Of a stretch of DNA of 64,000 nt, positions 51,951 through 60,164 are shown in pieces. Position numbers and translations under genes: made by a program. Under the pieces are notes generated by a model that was not told where the DNA came from, ran no database searches, and worked only from the letters and a program-made list of their open reading frames with translations. Source of the stretch: JABDII01 sp963815325 (GTDB lineage Bacteria; Gemmatimonadota; Gemmatimonadetes; Gemmatimonadales; GWC2-71-9). Within the stretch, counting starts at the first letter, position 1; each line of letters begins with the position of its first letter. Location of the stretch: positions 372,001 through 436,000 of the forward strand of contig CAWFGG010000005.1 in assembly GCA_963815325.1 (NCBI GenBank). The letters are read 5' to 3'.

Positions 51951-53630
51951 ATGGATCGTCCGGAGGTTCCGACGCCTCCACCCGGCTTCCGCGGGGTGTT
52001 CCGAACGGACCACAGGGCCCGGGCAGCGTACTCCGAAGGCGCCGGCATCTATCGCATCATCCCCGCTGCCGTCGCGATCCCGGCCAACGACGAAGACCTC
52101 CGCCACCTGCTGACCTGGGCGGCGCGGCGCGGCATGCCGATCGTCCCTCGCGGAGCCGGCAGCGCCATGGGAGGCGGCAACGTGGGCTCCGGCACGGTCG
52201 TCGACCTCACCGGCTTCGGGGCCGACCGGCTGAAGGTGATGCCCGACCGGCGCATGGCCCTGACCGGCGCCGGCGTAACCTACAGCGGCCTCAACGCCGC
52301 GGCCGCCCGGCATTCGCTTCGGCTTCCACCGGACCCGTCGAGCGGACGCTGGGCCACCCTCGGTGGCATGGTCGCAACCAACGCGGCCGGCGCTCGCTCA
52401 GTGCGCTTCGGCAGTGTGCGGGCATGGGTGCAGGGCGTCGAGCTCATGACCGCCGACGGGTCGCACGGCTGGATCCGGCGCGGCGCGGCCGGCGAAGAGG
52501 CAGAGCCGGGGCTACCAGCCGTGGACCGATTCCACCAGCACGTAGCCCCGGCTATCCACGCGGCCGCACCCCTCGTTCGCCAACGGTTTCCCCACACGCG
52601 GAAGAACTCGGCCGGCTACGCGCTCGACGCGTACCTGGAGTCGGGCGACCTCGTCGAGCTCATCATCGGCTCGGAAGGCACCCTCGGCATCATCACCGGC
52701 ATCGAATGGCGGTTGGATGGAACTCCCGCACATCGGGCCGGTGCCGGGATCGTGCTCCACGACCTCGCGAGCTTGGCCGACATCGTCCCGGCCATTCGGC
52801 AGTACCAACCCTCGGCGCTCGAACTGCTCGACCGGACCTTTCTCGATCTGGTGCGCACGGGATCCGAGCGCGGCACGGCCGCCGATTGGGTCCCGACGTC
52901 GGCAGCGGGGCTGCTCCTGGTCGAATTCGAGCGCGACACCCCGGCATCGCTCCGCGGCGCCTTGGGCGACGCGATACGCGCGGTGGATCACCTCGCAGCC
53001 GACGTACGTACCGCCTTGACCGAGGCCGAGACGGCCGAACTCTGGGCGTTACGCCATGCTGCGAGCCCCATTCTGGCGCGCCTCCCCGATCACCGACGCT
53101 CCCTTCAAGTGATCGAGGACGGGTGCGTGCCGGTGGCAGTACTTGGCAGGTACGCGAGTGCGGTGCGTCGTGCCGCAGCCGTTCGCGGACTGGAAGTGGT
53201 ACTTTTCGGCCACGCCGGCGACGGCCACCTTCACGCGAATCTTCTGGTCGATGTGAGTCGTGACGGGTGGGAAGAGGCGGTAGGCTCATTGCTCGAAGAG
53301 GTGACCGCGGAGGCCATTGGGCTGGGTGGCACACCCGCGGGCGAACACGGCGCCGGGCGACTTCGCGCCGGATTTCTCGGTCAGCTCTACGGACCGGACA
53401 TCCTTACCTTGTTCAGATCGGTCAAGCAGGCCTTCGACCCGGACGGGATCTTGAACCCTGGCGTGCTCTTGCCGGCATCGGCCGATGCGATGCCCATGAA
53501 TCATCTCAAGATGGGCGCACGAGCGGCCGCTCTCCCCGATGATATCGCCCAGGCCTTGCGCTCCATCGAACGGGAGGCAACGTACCAGCGATTGCGGCTC
53601 GCCCTCGCGGACCGGAGTCCCACGCCATGA
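51951..53630 (+). CDS. GlcD-type FAD-binding oxidase
   Basis: A 559-residue FAD-linked oxidase of the vanillyl-alcohol-oxidase family. The PP-loop is GSAMGGGNVGSGTVVDLTGF and the C-terminal domain has GHAGDGHLHANLLVD and EHGAGRLR. These fit D-lactate/glycolate oxidase (GlcD) subunits. No CCG-domain Fe-S subunit (GlcF) lies nearby. Overlap with the next gene's ATG (ATGA, 53627-53630) shows translational coupling with thyA, which is odd in function. Confidence 0.85.
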   Translation: MDRPEVPTPPPGFRGVFRTDHRARAAYSEGAGIYRIIPAAVAIPANDEDLRHLLTWAARRGMPIVPRGAGSAMGGGNVGSGTVVDLTGFGADRLKVMPDRRMALTGAGVTYSGLNAAAARHSLRLPPDPSSGRWATLGGMVATNAAGARSVRFGSVRAWVQGVELMTADGSHGWIRRGAAGEEAEPGLPAVDRFHQHVAPAIHAAAPLVRQRFPHTRKNSAGYALDAYLESGDLVELIIGSEGTLGIITGIEWRLDGTPAHRAGAGIVLHDLASLADIVPAIRQYQPSALELLDRTFLDLVRTGSERGTAADWVPTSAAGLLLVEFERDTPASLRGALGDAIRAVDHLAADVRTALTEAETAELWALRHAASPILARLPDHRRSLQVIEDGCVPVAVLGRYASAVRRAAAVRGLEVVLFGHAGDGHLHANLLVDVSRDGWEEAVGSLLEEVTAEAIGLGGTPAGEHGAGRLRAGFLGQLYGPDILTLFRSVKQAFDPDGILNPGVLLPASADAMPMNHLKMGARAAALPDDIAQALRSIEREATYQRLRLALADRSPTP

Positions 53631-54421
53631 AACAGTACCTCGATCTCTTGCGACATGTTCGCGATCACGGACGCTCTAAGGGCGACCGCACCGGGACCGG
53701 GACGTTGAGCATCTTCGGATACCAGATGCGATTCGACCTGGCCCAGGGATTCCCGTTGGTCACCACCAAACGGGTCCACTTCAAATCCGTGGTGTATGAG
53801 CTCCTGTGGTTCCTCAGGGGTGATACCAACGTGCGGTATCTGCAGGAACACGGAATCCGAATCTGGAACGAGTGGGCCGATGCGGAAGGCAATCTGGGCC
53901 CGATCTACGGTCGTCAGTGGCGTTCCTGGCCGGCGCCCGATGGCAGGCACATCGACCAGCTCGGGCGCGTCATCGAGCAGATTCGACGGGATCCCGATTC
54001 CCGCCGTCACATGGTGTGCTCCTGGAACGTGGCGGAGCTTCCTGCCATGGCGCTCGCGCCGTGTCATGTCCTGTTTCAGTTCTACGTGAGCGAAGGACGG
54101 CTGTCCTGTCAGCTGTATCAGCGGAGCGCCGATCTCTTTCTCGGTGTGCCGTTCAACCTCGCGTCCTATGCGCTCCTCACCGCCATGGTGGCGCAGGTCA
54201 CGGGCCTCGCTCCCGGGGAGTTCATCCATACGTTTGGGGATGCCCACGTGTATCGGAACCATCTGGCGGCCGTCGACCTGCAGCTGAGCCGCGAGCCCCG
54301 CCGCCGCCCGACGCTCCGGCTGTCGCCGAACCTCGCGTCGATCGACGACTTCGCCTATGACGATGTCACGCTCGAGGGGTACGAGCCGCACCCCCCGATC
54401 CGAGCGGAGGTGGCCGTATAA
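53627..54421 (+). CDS. thyA: Thymidylate synthase
   Basis: Makes dTMP from dUMP using methylene-THF. 264 residues, the E. coli-type length. The catalytic Cys is in LAPCHVLFQF, with RSADLFLGVPFNLASYA and the C-terminal hydrophobic tail. It is followed, with a one-base overlap, by folA, which regenerates the THF it consumes. Confidence 0.97.
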   Translation: MKQYLDLLRHVRDHGRSKGDRTGTGTLSIFGYQMRFDLAQGFPLVTTKRVHFKSVVYELLWFLRGDTNVRYLQEHGIRIWNEWADAEGNLGPIYGRQWRSWPAPDGRHIDQLGRVIEQIRRDPDSRRHMVCSWNVAELPAMALAPCHVLFQFYVSEGRLSCQLYQRSADLFLGVPFNLASYALLTAMVAQVTGLAPGEFIHTFGDAHVYRNHLAAVDLQLSREPRRRPTLRLSPNLASIDDFAYDDVTLEGYEPHPPIRAEVAV

Positions 54422-54930
54422 TTCTGTCGCTGCTCGTCGCCATGGCCGAGAACGGCGTGATCGGAAAGAACAACGCCCTACCCTGGCATCTACCGAACGA
54501 TCTCAAGCGCTTCAAGGCGCTGACGTCCGGCCACTCCATCGTGATGGGCCGGCGGACTTTCGACTCGATCGGCCGAGTGCTCCCAGACCGGCGCACCATC
54601 GTGATCACCCGAAACGCGGACTTCCAGGCCGCCGGAGCAGAGGTGGCGCACAGCCTCGACCGGGCATTGGAGCTGACCGCAGGCGAGGACGAGGTCTTCG
54701 TGGTGGGTGGCGCCGAGCTCTACCGTGCCGCGTTGCCGCGCGCCGACCGGATCTATCTCACGCTGGTGCATGGCGCTATCGAGGGTGACGTCCGCTTTCC
54801 AGCATGGGAGCCCCCGGCGTGGCGCCTGGTGGAGTTCGTCCGGTTCGCGCCGGATGATCGGCATGGGTATCCCTATAGCTTCCGCCGCTACGAGCGACTG
54901 AAACCAGCCGCTCCGGCTCGAGAGGGGTAG
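54421..54930 (+). CDS. folA: Dihydrofolate reductase, non-AUG start
   Basis: Reduces dihydrofolate to tetrahydrofolate. The visible motifs are AMAENGVIGKNNALPWHLPNDLKRFK, given here in shorter parts, MGRRTFDSIGR and VVGGAELYRAAL. The first in-frame ATG (54442) would cut away the beta-strand ILSLLVAMAEN, which the fold needs. Upstream codons are ATA-ATT-CTG-TCG with no ATG, GTG or TTG. Placing the start at ATT 54421, which overlaps the last base of the thyA stop, gives the usual MISLIVAMAEN-like N-terminus. AUU starts are rare and often tied to IF3-type control. Confidence 0.85.
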   Translation: MLSLLVAMAENGVIGKNNALPWHLPNDLKRFKALTSGHSIVMGRRTFDSIGRVLPDRRTIVITRNADFQAAGAEVAHSLDRALELTAGEDEVFVVGGAELYRAALPRADRIYLTLVHGAIEGDVRFPAWEPPAWRLVEFVRFAPDDRHGYPYSFRRYERLKPAAPAREG

Positions 54931-54981
54931 CGCGCGGACGGTCGATCTTGCATCTCGTGACCGGGTGCATAAGACTTATTG

Positions 54982-55079
54982 AACCCAGAGGCGTTCGCAG
55001 GCGGAGCGGAGCGGTGTGAAGGACATGCCTGTCGAGCGTGCTGGCAACCGCCCGGTCGCTGCCGGGCGGTCGTTCTTTG
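54982..55079 (+). ncRNA. Candidate small RNA between folA and peptide-binding gene
   Basis: A 163-base gap has TTGCAT (54948-54953) and TAAGAC (54970-54975), 16 bases apart, followed by about 95 bases and then a strong terminator hairpin at 55047-55070. No frame of note is present and no gene lies downstream in this orientation, so a short transcript seems possible. Hairpin GACA-TGCC-TGTC lies inside. It matches no RNA family that I could place. It may simply be the 3' end of thyA-folA. Confidence 0.22.
55047..55079 (+). terminator. Rho-independent terminator
   Basis: ACCGCCCGG, loop TCGCTG, CCGGGCGGT: a nine-base-pair GC-rich stem followed by CGTTCTTTG, moderately T-rich. It ends rightward transcription from the thyA-folA side, before the leftward peptide-binding gene. 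Confidence 0.6.
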
Positions 55080-55093
55080 AGTGGTCGGGCCCG

Positions 55094-56761
55094 TTACCGC
55101 CCGATCGCAGATGCCTGCGAATCCCGGGCAAGCGCCTGCCGGGGATCGATCGACCACTCGCTCACGTGCGCCAGCCACGAATACGGATCCAGCCGCACCC
55201 CGCGGAGGCGGTGGTGGACCGCCGCCACGTTGGTGGGGCTATAGAGGAAGATGGCCGGCGCATCCGCATTCAGCACACGCATCGCATCGCGCCACAGCGT
55301 CCTGGCCGCTTCGACCTCTGGTTCCTGGCCAGCCTGCCGGACGAGCGAATCGAATACCGGGTTGGCGTAGCGGCCATAATTGAGCACACCCCACCCGGCC
55401 CGGGTCCACTGATCGGAAAGGCCGCGCGGGCTTGGCTCGTCGAGCCAGGCGCCGATGTAGCTGTCGAACCGGCCGCTCCCCAAGCGCTCTTGGAAAACCG
55501 GGAAATCGACGGCCGCAATAGTGACCTCGACTCCGACCCCGCGCCACATGGCCTGGGCCGCTTCGGCCAACTGCCGCCGGGTCCGACTGGTCGATGGCAC
55601 CAAGATCTCGAACGCCAGCTTCCGACCGTTGCGCCTCCGGACGCCATCGGAACCCCTGACCCAGCCACGTGCGTCCAACATCAGGCCTGCCGCCAACGTG
55701 TCATGTGGCAGCACAGCCATGCTATCGTCCCAGATCCACAAGAGTCGCGACATGGGCCCCGGCGGCACCGAGGTTTCCGGGCCGAACACCGATCGCGCGA
55801 TGCTCGTCCGGTCAAGTCCCATCGTGAGCGCGCGCCGAACCTCCCGGTCGCCCAAGACCGGATGCGGCAGGCCCGAGGGGTCGAGCATTCGGAACCCCAG
55901 GAACCCGTACACCGCGGACGGATAGGACTCGATCCGAAACACCGGATCCTCGGCGAGTTGGGCCACCTGCGCGGGCCCGCCTGCGGCCTCCAGTAGGTCG
56001 GCCTCGTGACTCAAGAGGAGATTCACGGCCGCGAGCGGATCCTCGCCGAAGCGCCACACCACGCGAGGAATGCCCGGTGCGTGCGAGGCGTTGGGCCAGG
56101 ACTCGATGATGAGGAACTCGGGCCGGCGCCACTCAGCCAGGCGGTAGGGGCCCGACCCGACGATCCGCGCCAGCACCGTATCCATCGGCCATGCTTCGAC
56201 AGGGACGTCTTGCCATATGTGGCGGGGAATGATTCGCACATGGTAGGTGGCATCGTACAATTGCTCGGGAGATGGTTCGACGAACCGGATGTCGACCGTG
56301 GTGGAGTCGACCACGAAAGCCTCGAGCCTCCCCTCGATGGCGGTGCGTGCCAAGGCGTCGATGACAGGGTCGGCAAACGCGGCAAAGCTGAACCGCACGT
56401 CCTCCGCCGTCACGGGGACGCCATCCTGCCAGCGAGCACCCGGCCTCAAGTGAAAGCGCCACGTGAGCGAGTCGCGCCGCTCCCACCGCACGGCGAGGCC
56501 GGGTCGGTAGGCTGCGGTATCGATCGGTGCATGGCCCGACTCGAGATACGCCAGACGTTCGTAGATCTGGTCCGTGATGTCGCGGCCCACCGTCTCGAAG
56601 ACCAGCGGCGGGAAGAGGCTCGATGGTTCGCCGGTGGCGGCGATGACCAGCGTGCCGCAGCCGTCGCAGCTCTGGTCGCGGCCCCGGCAGCCCACGGCGG
56701 CCCAGCACAGACCCGCCAACGCGGCTACCTGGACCCAATGTTCCCACCTTACTTGTAACAT
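55094..56761 (-). CDS. Peptide/oligopeptide-binding lipoprotein (SBP family 5)
   Basis: A 555-residue substrate-binding component of a Dpp/Opp-like ABC transporter. Lipobox WAAVGC (Cys25) anchors it, followed by another Cys pair (CDGCG). The family motifs EPSSLFPPLVF, then GARWQDGVPVTAEDV and YPSAVYGFLGFRM are recognisable. No permease or ATPase is in the window. Its promoter lies in the 278-base divergent gap shared with the NtrC-like gene. A sensing role is possible. Confidence 0.85.
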   Translation of the reverse strand: MLQVRWEHWVQVAALAGLCWAAVGCRGRDQSCDGCGTLVIAATGEPSSLFPPLVFETVGRDITDQIYERLAYLESGHAPIDTAAYRPGLAVRWERRDSLTWRFHLRPGARWQDGVPVTAEDVRFSFAAFADPVIDALARTAIEGRLEAFVVDSTTVDIRFVEPSPEQLYDATYHVRIIPRHIWQDVPVEAWPMDTVLARIVGSGPYRLAEWRRPEFLIIESWPNASHAPGIPRVVWRFGEDPLAAVNLLLSHEADLLEAAGGPAQVAQLAEDPVFRIESYPSAVYGFLGFRMLDPSGLPHPVLGDREVRRALTMGLDRTSIARSVFGPETSVPPGPMSRLLWIWDDSMAVLPHDTLAAGLMLDARGWVRGSDGVRRRNGRKLAFEILVPSTSRTRRQLAEAAQAMWRGVGVEVTIAAVDFPVFQERLGSGRFDSYIGAWLDEPSPRGLSDQWTRAGWGVLNYGRYANPVFDSLVRQAGQEPEVEAARTLWRDAMRVLNADAPAIFLYSPTNVAAVHHRLRGVRLDPYSWLAHVSEWSIDPRQALARDSQASAIGR

Positions 56762-57039
56762 ATCGTTACACCTGCTCTATTTCGTTGCATCAGACCGCGG
56801 CCTTTGGCGCTGGTTCACAGATCTAAGATAATTACTCACAATGGTTTACTACATTTCAGCTCCCCGGCCCCACCCTTGCAAGAACCATCCCCATACGAAG
56901 ATCCGACCAGGGGCCGGGGTGCGGCGGTACCGCCCGGCCTGGGGACTCTCAAAGGTCGTGCTTTTTGGGACGAGGTCAACGACTGCCGCGCGCACGCCGA
57001 CCAGGACAGCAATTGGGACAGCCACCATCACGAAACACG
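56762..57039. other. Divergent intergenic region, 278 bases
   Basis: It separates the peptide-binding gene (minus) and the sigma-54 activator gene (plus). The middle (around 56760-56870) is AT-rich (AAGATAATTACTCACAATGG and similar), suited to promoters. I could not fix a -35/-10 pair or a GG-N10-GC sigma-54 element, and no gene is plausible. Confidence 0.35.
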
Positions 57040-58422
57040 ATGCAGCGCTCGGCGCGAGTAGGCGCGAAGCCTGCCGGAGACACCGTGGCCGATCCTAGGC
57101 CATGGATCACCGTGGTGCGGCTGTCTGACAGCTTCTGGACCACGATCCGGGAGCTGACCGGTGAGCTCGGAGCGACCGCGCTGGAATGGGAACCGAGCGG
57201 CAACGATGCGCCGCCGAGCGGTGGGGCGGCCATGGTAGTCCTGGCAGGCGGAATGGAGGCGGAAGCCTTGGAGTTGCTCGATCGGCTGGGGCAAACGGAT
57301 GGTGGCCCATTCGTCGTTGGCGCAACTGAGGATCACCGCCTGGCGAGCGGGCTCCTTCGCAAGGGCGCCCGGGACTATTTCGCGATGCCGGCCGATCTCG
57401 ATCTGCTGCGCCGGTCACTCGAGCGCGATCTACGCAGCGCGAAGGGGCGGGTGGAGGCGGAGCGGTACGCGTCCGATGAACGGCGGACGCGAGGCTTCGA
57501 ATCGATCATCGGCCGGAGCAAGGCGGTACGTCAGGTCATCGATCAGGCGGCTCGCGTCGCGGTCCACGGCGAGGTGACGGTGCTAATCGGCGGCGAGACG
57601 GGAACCGGCAAGGAGTTGTTGGCGCAGGCCATTCACTACCATAGCCCCCGTGCCGCAGCTCCGTTTATCCCGGTCAATTGCGCCGCGATTCCGGCCAACC
57701 TGCTGGAGAGCGAGTTGTTCGGACACGAGCGCGGCGCATTCACCGGTGCGGTCGCCGCGAAGCAGGGACTGTTCGAAGCCGCGCACGGCGGCACGCTGTT
57801 TCTCGACGAGATCGGGCACATGCCGCTCGAACTGCAGACCAAACTGCTTCGAGCGCTCGAGAACGGTGAGGTCCGCCGGGTTGGGGGACAGGCCAGCCGA
57901 CAGGTGAACGTGCGGGTGCTCGCGGCCACGCATGTGAACCTGACCAAGGCCATCGCGGCAGGCATGTTCCGCGAAGACTTGTACTACCGATTGAACGTCG
58001 TGGCGTTGGAGCTGCCCGCGCTCCGCCATCGTGACGGCGACATCGAGCGACTGGCAGAGGCGTTCTTGAGCCACCTCGCGACACGCTACGGTGTTCCCGT
58101 ACCGCCCCTCACGCCGGAAGTCCGGCAGCGACTGGCGGAGCATTCTTGGCCGGGAAACGTGAGGGAGCTGCGCAATGCGATGGAGCGCGCCCTAGTGCTC
58201 TCGCCGCCGGGGACGCTTTCGATCGACGAGCTCCGGCTGGAATCGGACACAGGCGACCCGCCGTCCGTGGGGCCGCTGCCCTTTCCCGCCGACCTCGAGA
58301 CCATCACCCGCGCCGCCGCCCGGGCCATGCTCGAGCTCACCGGAAGCAATAAGAGTGAAGCGGCCCGTCGGCTTGGCATTTCACGCCCGCGGCTCAACCG
58401 CCTCTTGGATGATGACTCGTAA
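57040..58422 (+). CDS. Sigma-54 activator with degenerate (non-phosphorylatable) receiver
   Basis: A 460-residue NtrC-family activator. The N-terminal 120 residues keep the receiver fold outline (LLRKGARDYFAMPADLDLL), but the acceptor Asp is absent (MVVLAGGME) and the conserved Lys is Ala/Met. The AAA+ domain is complete: GGETGTGKELL, GAFTGA, GGTLFLDEIG. The C-terminal Fis-type HTH is NKSEAARRLGISRPRLNRLL. It should be controlled by ligand or partner binding rather than phosphorylation. I chose ATG 57040. Target promoters were not found. Confidence 0.85.
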   Translation: MQRSARVGAKPAGDTVADPRPWITVVRLSDSFWTTIRELTGELGATALEWEPSGNDAPPSGGAAMVVLAGGMEAEALELLDRLGQTDGGPFVVGATEDHRLASGLLRKGARDYFAMPADLDLLRRSLERDLRSAKGRVEAERYASDERRTRGFESIIGRSKAVRQVIDQAARVAVHGEVTVLIGGETGTGKELLAQAIHYHSPRAAAPFIPVNCAAIPANLLESELFGHERGAFTGAVAAKQGLFEAAHGGTLFLDEIGHMPLELQTKLLRALENGEVRRVGGQASRQVNVRVLAATHVNLTKAIAAGMFREDLYYRLNVVALELPALRHRDGDIERLAEAFLSHLATRYGVPVPPLTPEVRQRLAEHSWPGNVRELRNAMERALVLSPPGTLSIDELRLESDTGDPPSVGPLPFPADLETITRAAARAMLELTGSNKSEAARRLGISRPRLNRLLDDDS

Positions 58423-58455
58423 ACGCCCATCGGGCCTCGTGTGAAGGATATGGTT

Positions 58456-59088
58456 ATGAGAACCTGGCATGCGCGATACCTCCTGCCCCTAGGCGTCGTC
58501 GTTGCGTTTGCCGTCGGCTGCGGCGACTCGAACGGCTCGGGTCCCAACCCGCCGCCCGAGCAGCGGCCGCCCGCTGCGCTCAACATCTTGAAATTGGCGC
58601 AGGCGAGCCCTCCGGTCTTCAATCCGGTCGAGACGTTCTGGGCCAAGAAAGGCGAGCAGGCCGAAGCGCGCATCTATTTCCAGGACGCCGTGGGAGGCCA
58701 GGGCGAGGAGTACCTCCGGCTCCGGATCGACGACATCTCGCTCGAGACGCTGCCCAACGGCACCCCGATCGCCATCGGGGACTCAGTGCTCATCACTATC
58801 CGCTCGGTGGATCCGACCCAGATCCTGTTCGAACTCGAGCCCACCGGCCTCAAGTTCAACCCACTCAAGCCGGCCGAACTGGACATCAAGTACCAGGAGG
58901 CAGACGACGACTTCAATGAAGACGGCGTGGTCGACCTGGAAGACGAGGCGATCGAGGACATTCTGGCCATCTGGCGGCAGGAGAACCCGGGGGATGACTT
59001 CGTCAAGATCGGCTCGTTCCTGATCGAGTCGCTCGAGGAGATCGAGGCCGAACTCACGGGCTTCAGCCGCTACGCCATCGCCTACTGA
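58456..59088 (+). CDS. Lipoprotein with EF-hand-like calcium loop
   Basis: A 210-residue protein with a lipobox (VVVAFAVGCGD). A single dockerin/EF-hand-type loop, DFNEDGVVDLED (about residues 154-165), has acidic residues at positions 1, 3, 5, 9 and 12, so it probably binds calcium. The earlier sheet-like region (LRLRIDDISLETLPNGTPIAIGDSVLITI) is of unknown fold. I chose ATG 58456 because AAGGA lies 7 bases upstream; the GTG at 58441 and ATG at 58450 are alternatives. Confidence 0.6.
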   Translation: MRTWHARYLLPLGVVVAFAVGCGDSNGSGPNPPPEQRPPAALNILKLAQASPPVFNPVETFWAKKGEQAEARIYFQDAVGGQGEEYLRLRIDDISLETLPNGTPIAIGDSVLITIRSVDPTQILFELEPTGLKFNPLKPAELDIKYQEADDDFNEDGVVDLEDEAIEDILAIWRQENPGDDFVKIGSFLIESLEEIEAELTGFSRYAIAY

Positions 59089-59105
59089 CCAAGGACTACT
59101 GACCC

Positions 59106-60101
59106 GTGACTGAGTACCCTTCCGCCAACGATCCGAGCCGCGCCCTGCGGGATCTCGTAGCGGCCGGGCGCTTCCAGGAAGCCCTCGAGGCATTCGGAAC
59201 GGGGAGCGGTGCGTCGCTCGATCGCGAACCGGGCGTGCTCCTGCTCGCGGCAAGAGCGGCCACGCGGGTCGGGCGGCTCGATCTCGCGGCCACCCTGGCC
59301 GCGCAGGCGCTCGAGGAATTCACGGCCAAGGCCGATGCCGACGGGCGGTTGCAGACGACCAATCTGCTCGGTGCCATCGCCTTCGAGCGCGGCTCCATTG
59401 CCGACGCGGAACATCACTTCGGGCAGGCGCTGCTCTTGGCCCAGGAGTTGGACGACAACCTGGTGGCGGCGCGCGCCAGTAACAATCTGGCTTCGGTGGC
59501 CCACTTGCAGGGCCGGCCGGATCTGGCCTTGAGCCTCTATCGCAGCGCGATGCTGTCGTATCAACGATTGGGCGACCGCCGCGGCACGGCGGAGACCTAC
59601 CACAATCTGAGTCTCACGTTCCGTGACATGGCCGCGTTGGGCGACGCGGACGATGCCGCAACGGAGGCGGTGCGGCACGCGTCGATGGTCGGTGAAAAGG
59701 GTCTGATGGCGCTCACGCTCATGGGCCGGGCCGAGGTGCACCTGGCCAAGGACGACGTGCGCCTGGCCGGGTCGGAACTGGAGCAGGCCCGGAAGTTTGC
59801 CACGGAGGCCGGCGACGAGCTGGGCACGGCGGAGGTTGGCAGGCTTCGCGCCCTCGTCGCGCTCGAGGAGGGCAGGTTGACCGACGCGCATCGGGAAGCG
59901 GAGGCCGCCCGAACCATCGCGGCCGGCTATGGCAGCACCTTACTCCAGGCAGAATCTGCGTTGGCCTCCGCCCGCGCGCTCCACGCCCTCGGCCAAGCAT
60001 CGGCCATGGCGGAGCGGCGCGACGAGGCCAAGCGTCTCTTTGAATCGCTGGGTGCCAAGGCGTTGCTCGACGAGCTCGAGCGGGCGCTTCCCTCGTCATA
60101 A
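59106..60101 (+). CDS. Tetratricopeptide-repeat protein
   Basis: A 331-residue protein made of about eight TPR-like helix pairs (DALRDLVAAGRFQEALEAFG-type; AHLQGRPDLALSLYRSAM; AEVHLAKDDVRLAGSELEQA). It acts as a protein-binding scaffold, and no enzyme domain or membrane helix is present. It starts 17 bases after the calcium-loop lipoprotein, probably on the same transcript. A 14-bp hairpin lies right after its stop. Confidence 0.75.
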   Translation: MTEYPSANDPSRALRDLVAAGRFQEALEAFGTGSGASLDREPGVLLLAARAATRVGRLDLAATLAAQALEEFTAKADADGRLQTTNLLGAIAFERGSIADAEHHFGQALLLAQELDDNLVAARASNNLASVAHLQGRPDLALSLYRSAMLSYQRLGDRRGTAETYHNLSLTFRDMAALGDADDAATEAVRHASMVGEKGLMALTLMGRAEVHLAKDDVRLAGSELEQARKFATEAGDELGTAEVGRLRALVALEEGRLTDAHREAEAARTIAAGYGSTLLQAESALASARALHALGQASAMAERRDEAKRLFESLGAKALLDELERALPSS

Positions 60102-60105
60102 CGCC

Positions 60106-60139
60106 GAGCGTCCCGCGCCGAGTGGGGCGCGGGACGCTC
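60106..60139. terminator. Perfect 14-bp hairpin between convergent genes
   Basis: GAGCGTCCCGCGCC, loop GAGTGG, GGCGCGGGACGCTC: a perfect 14-base-pair stem with a 6-base loop, placed between the stops of the TPR gene (plus) and the EF-G paralogue (minus). No T-run follows on either strand, so it may act as a processing site, an mRNA-end protector or a bidirectional barrier. Confidence 0.55.
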
Positions 60140-60164
60140 TGCGTCGCAAGGCATCCAGCTCGGG

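Noticed and set aside
54442..54930. folA starting at ATG 54442
   Set aside because: It removes the first beta-strand and key N-terminal residues of the fold. The upstream non-AUG start fits better.
54960..55080. SAM-I (S-box) riboswitch, because of CTTAT... and GGCAACC
   Set aside because: The helices around the motif do not match, no P1 closing strand was found, and no gene is downstream on that strand.
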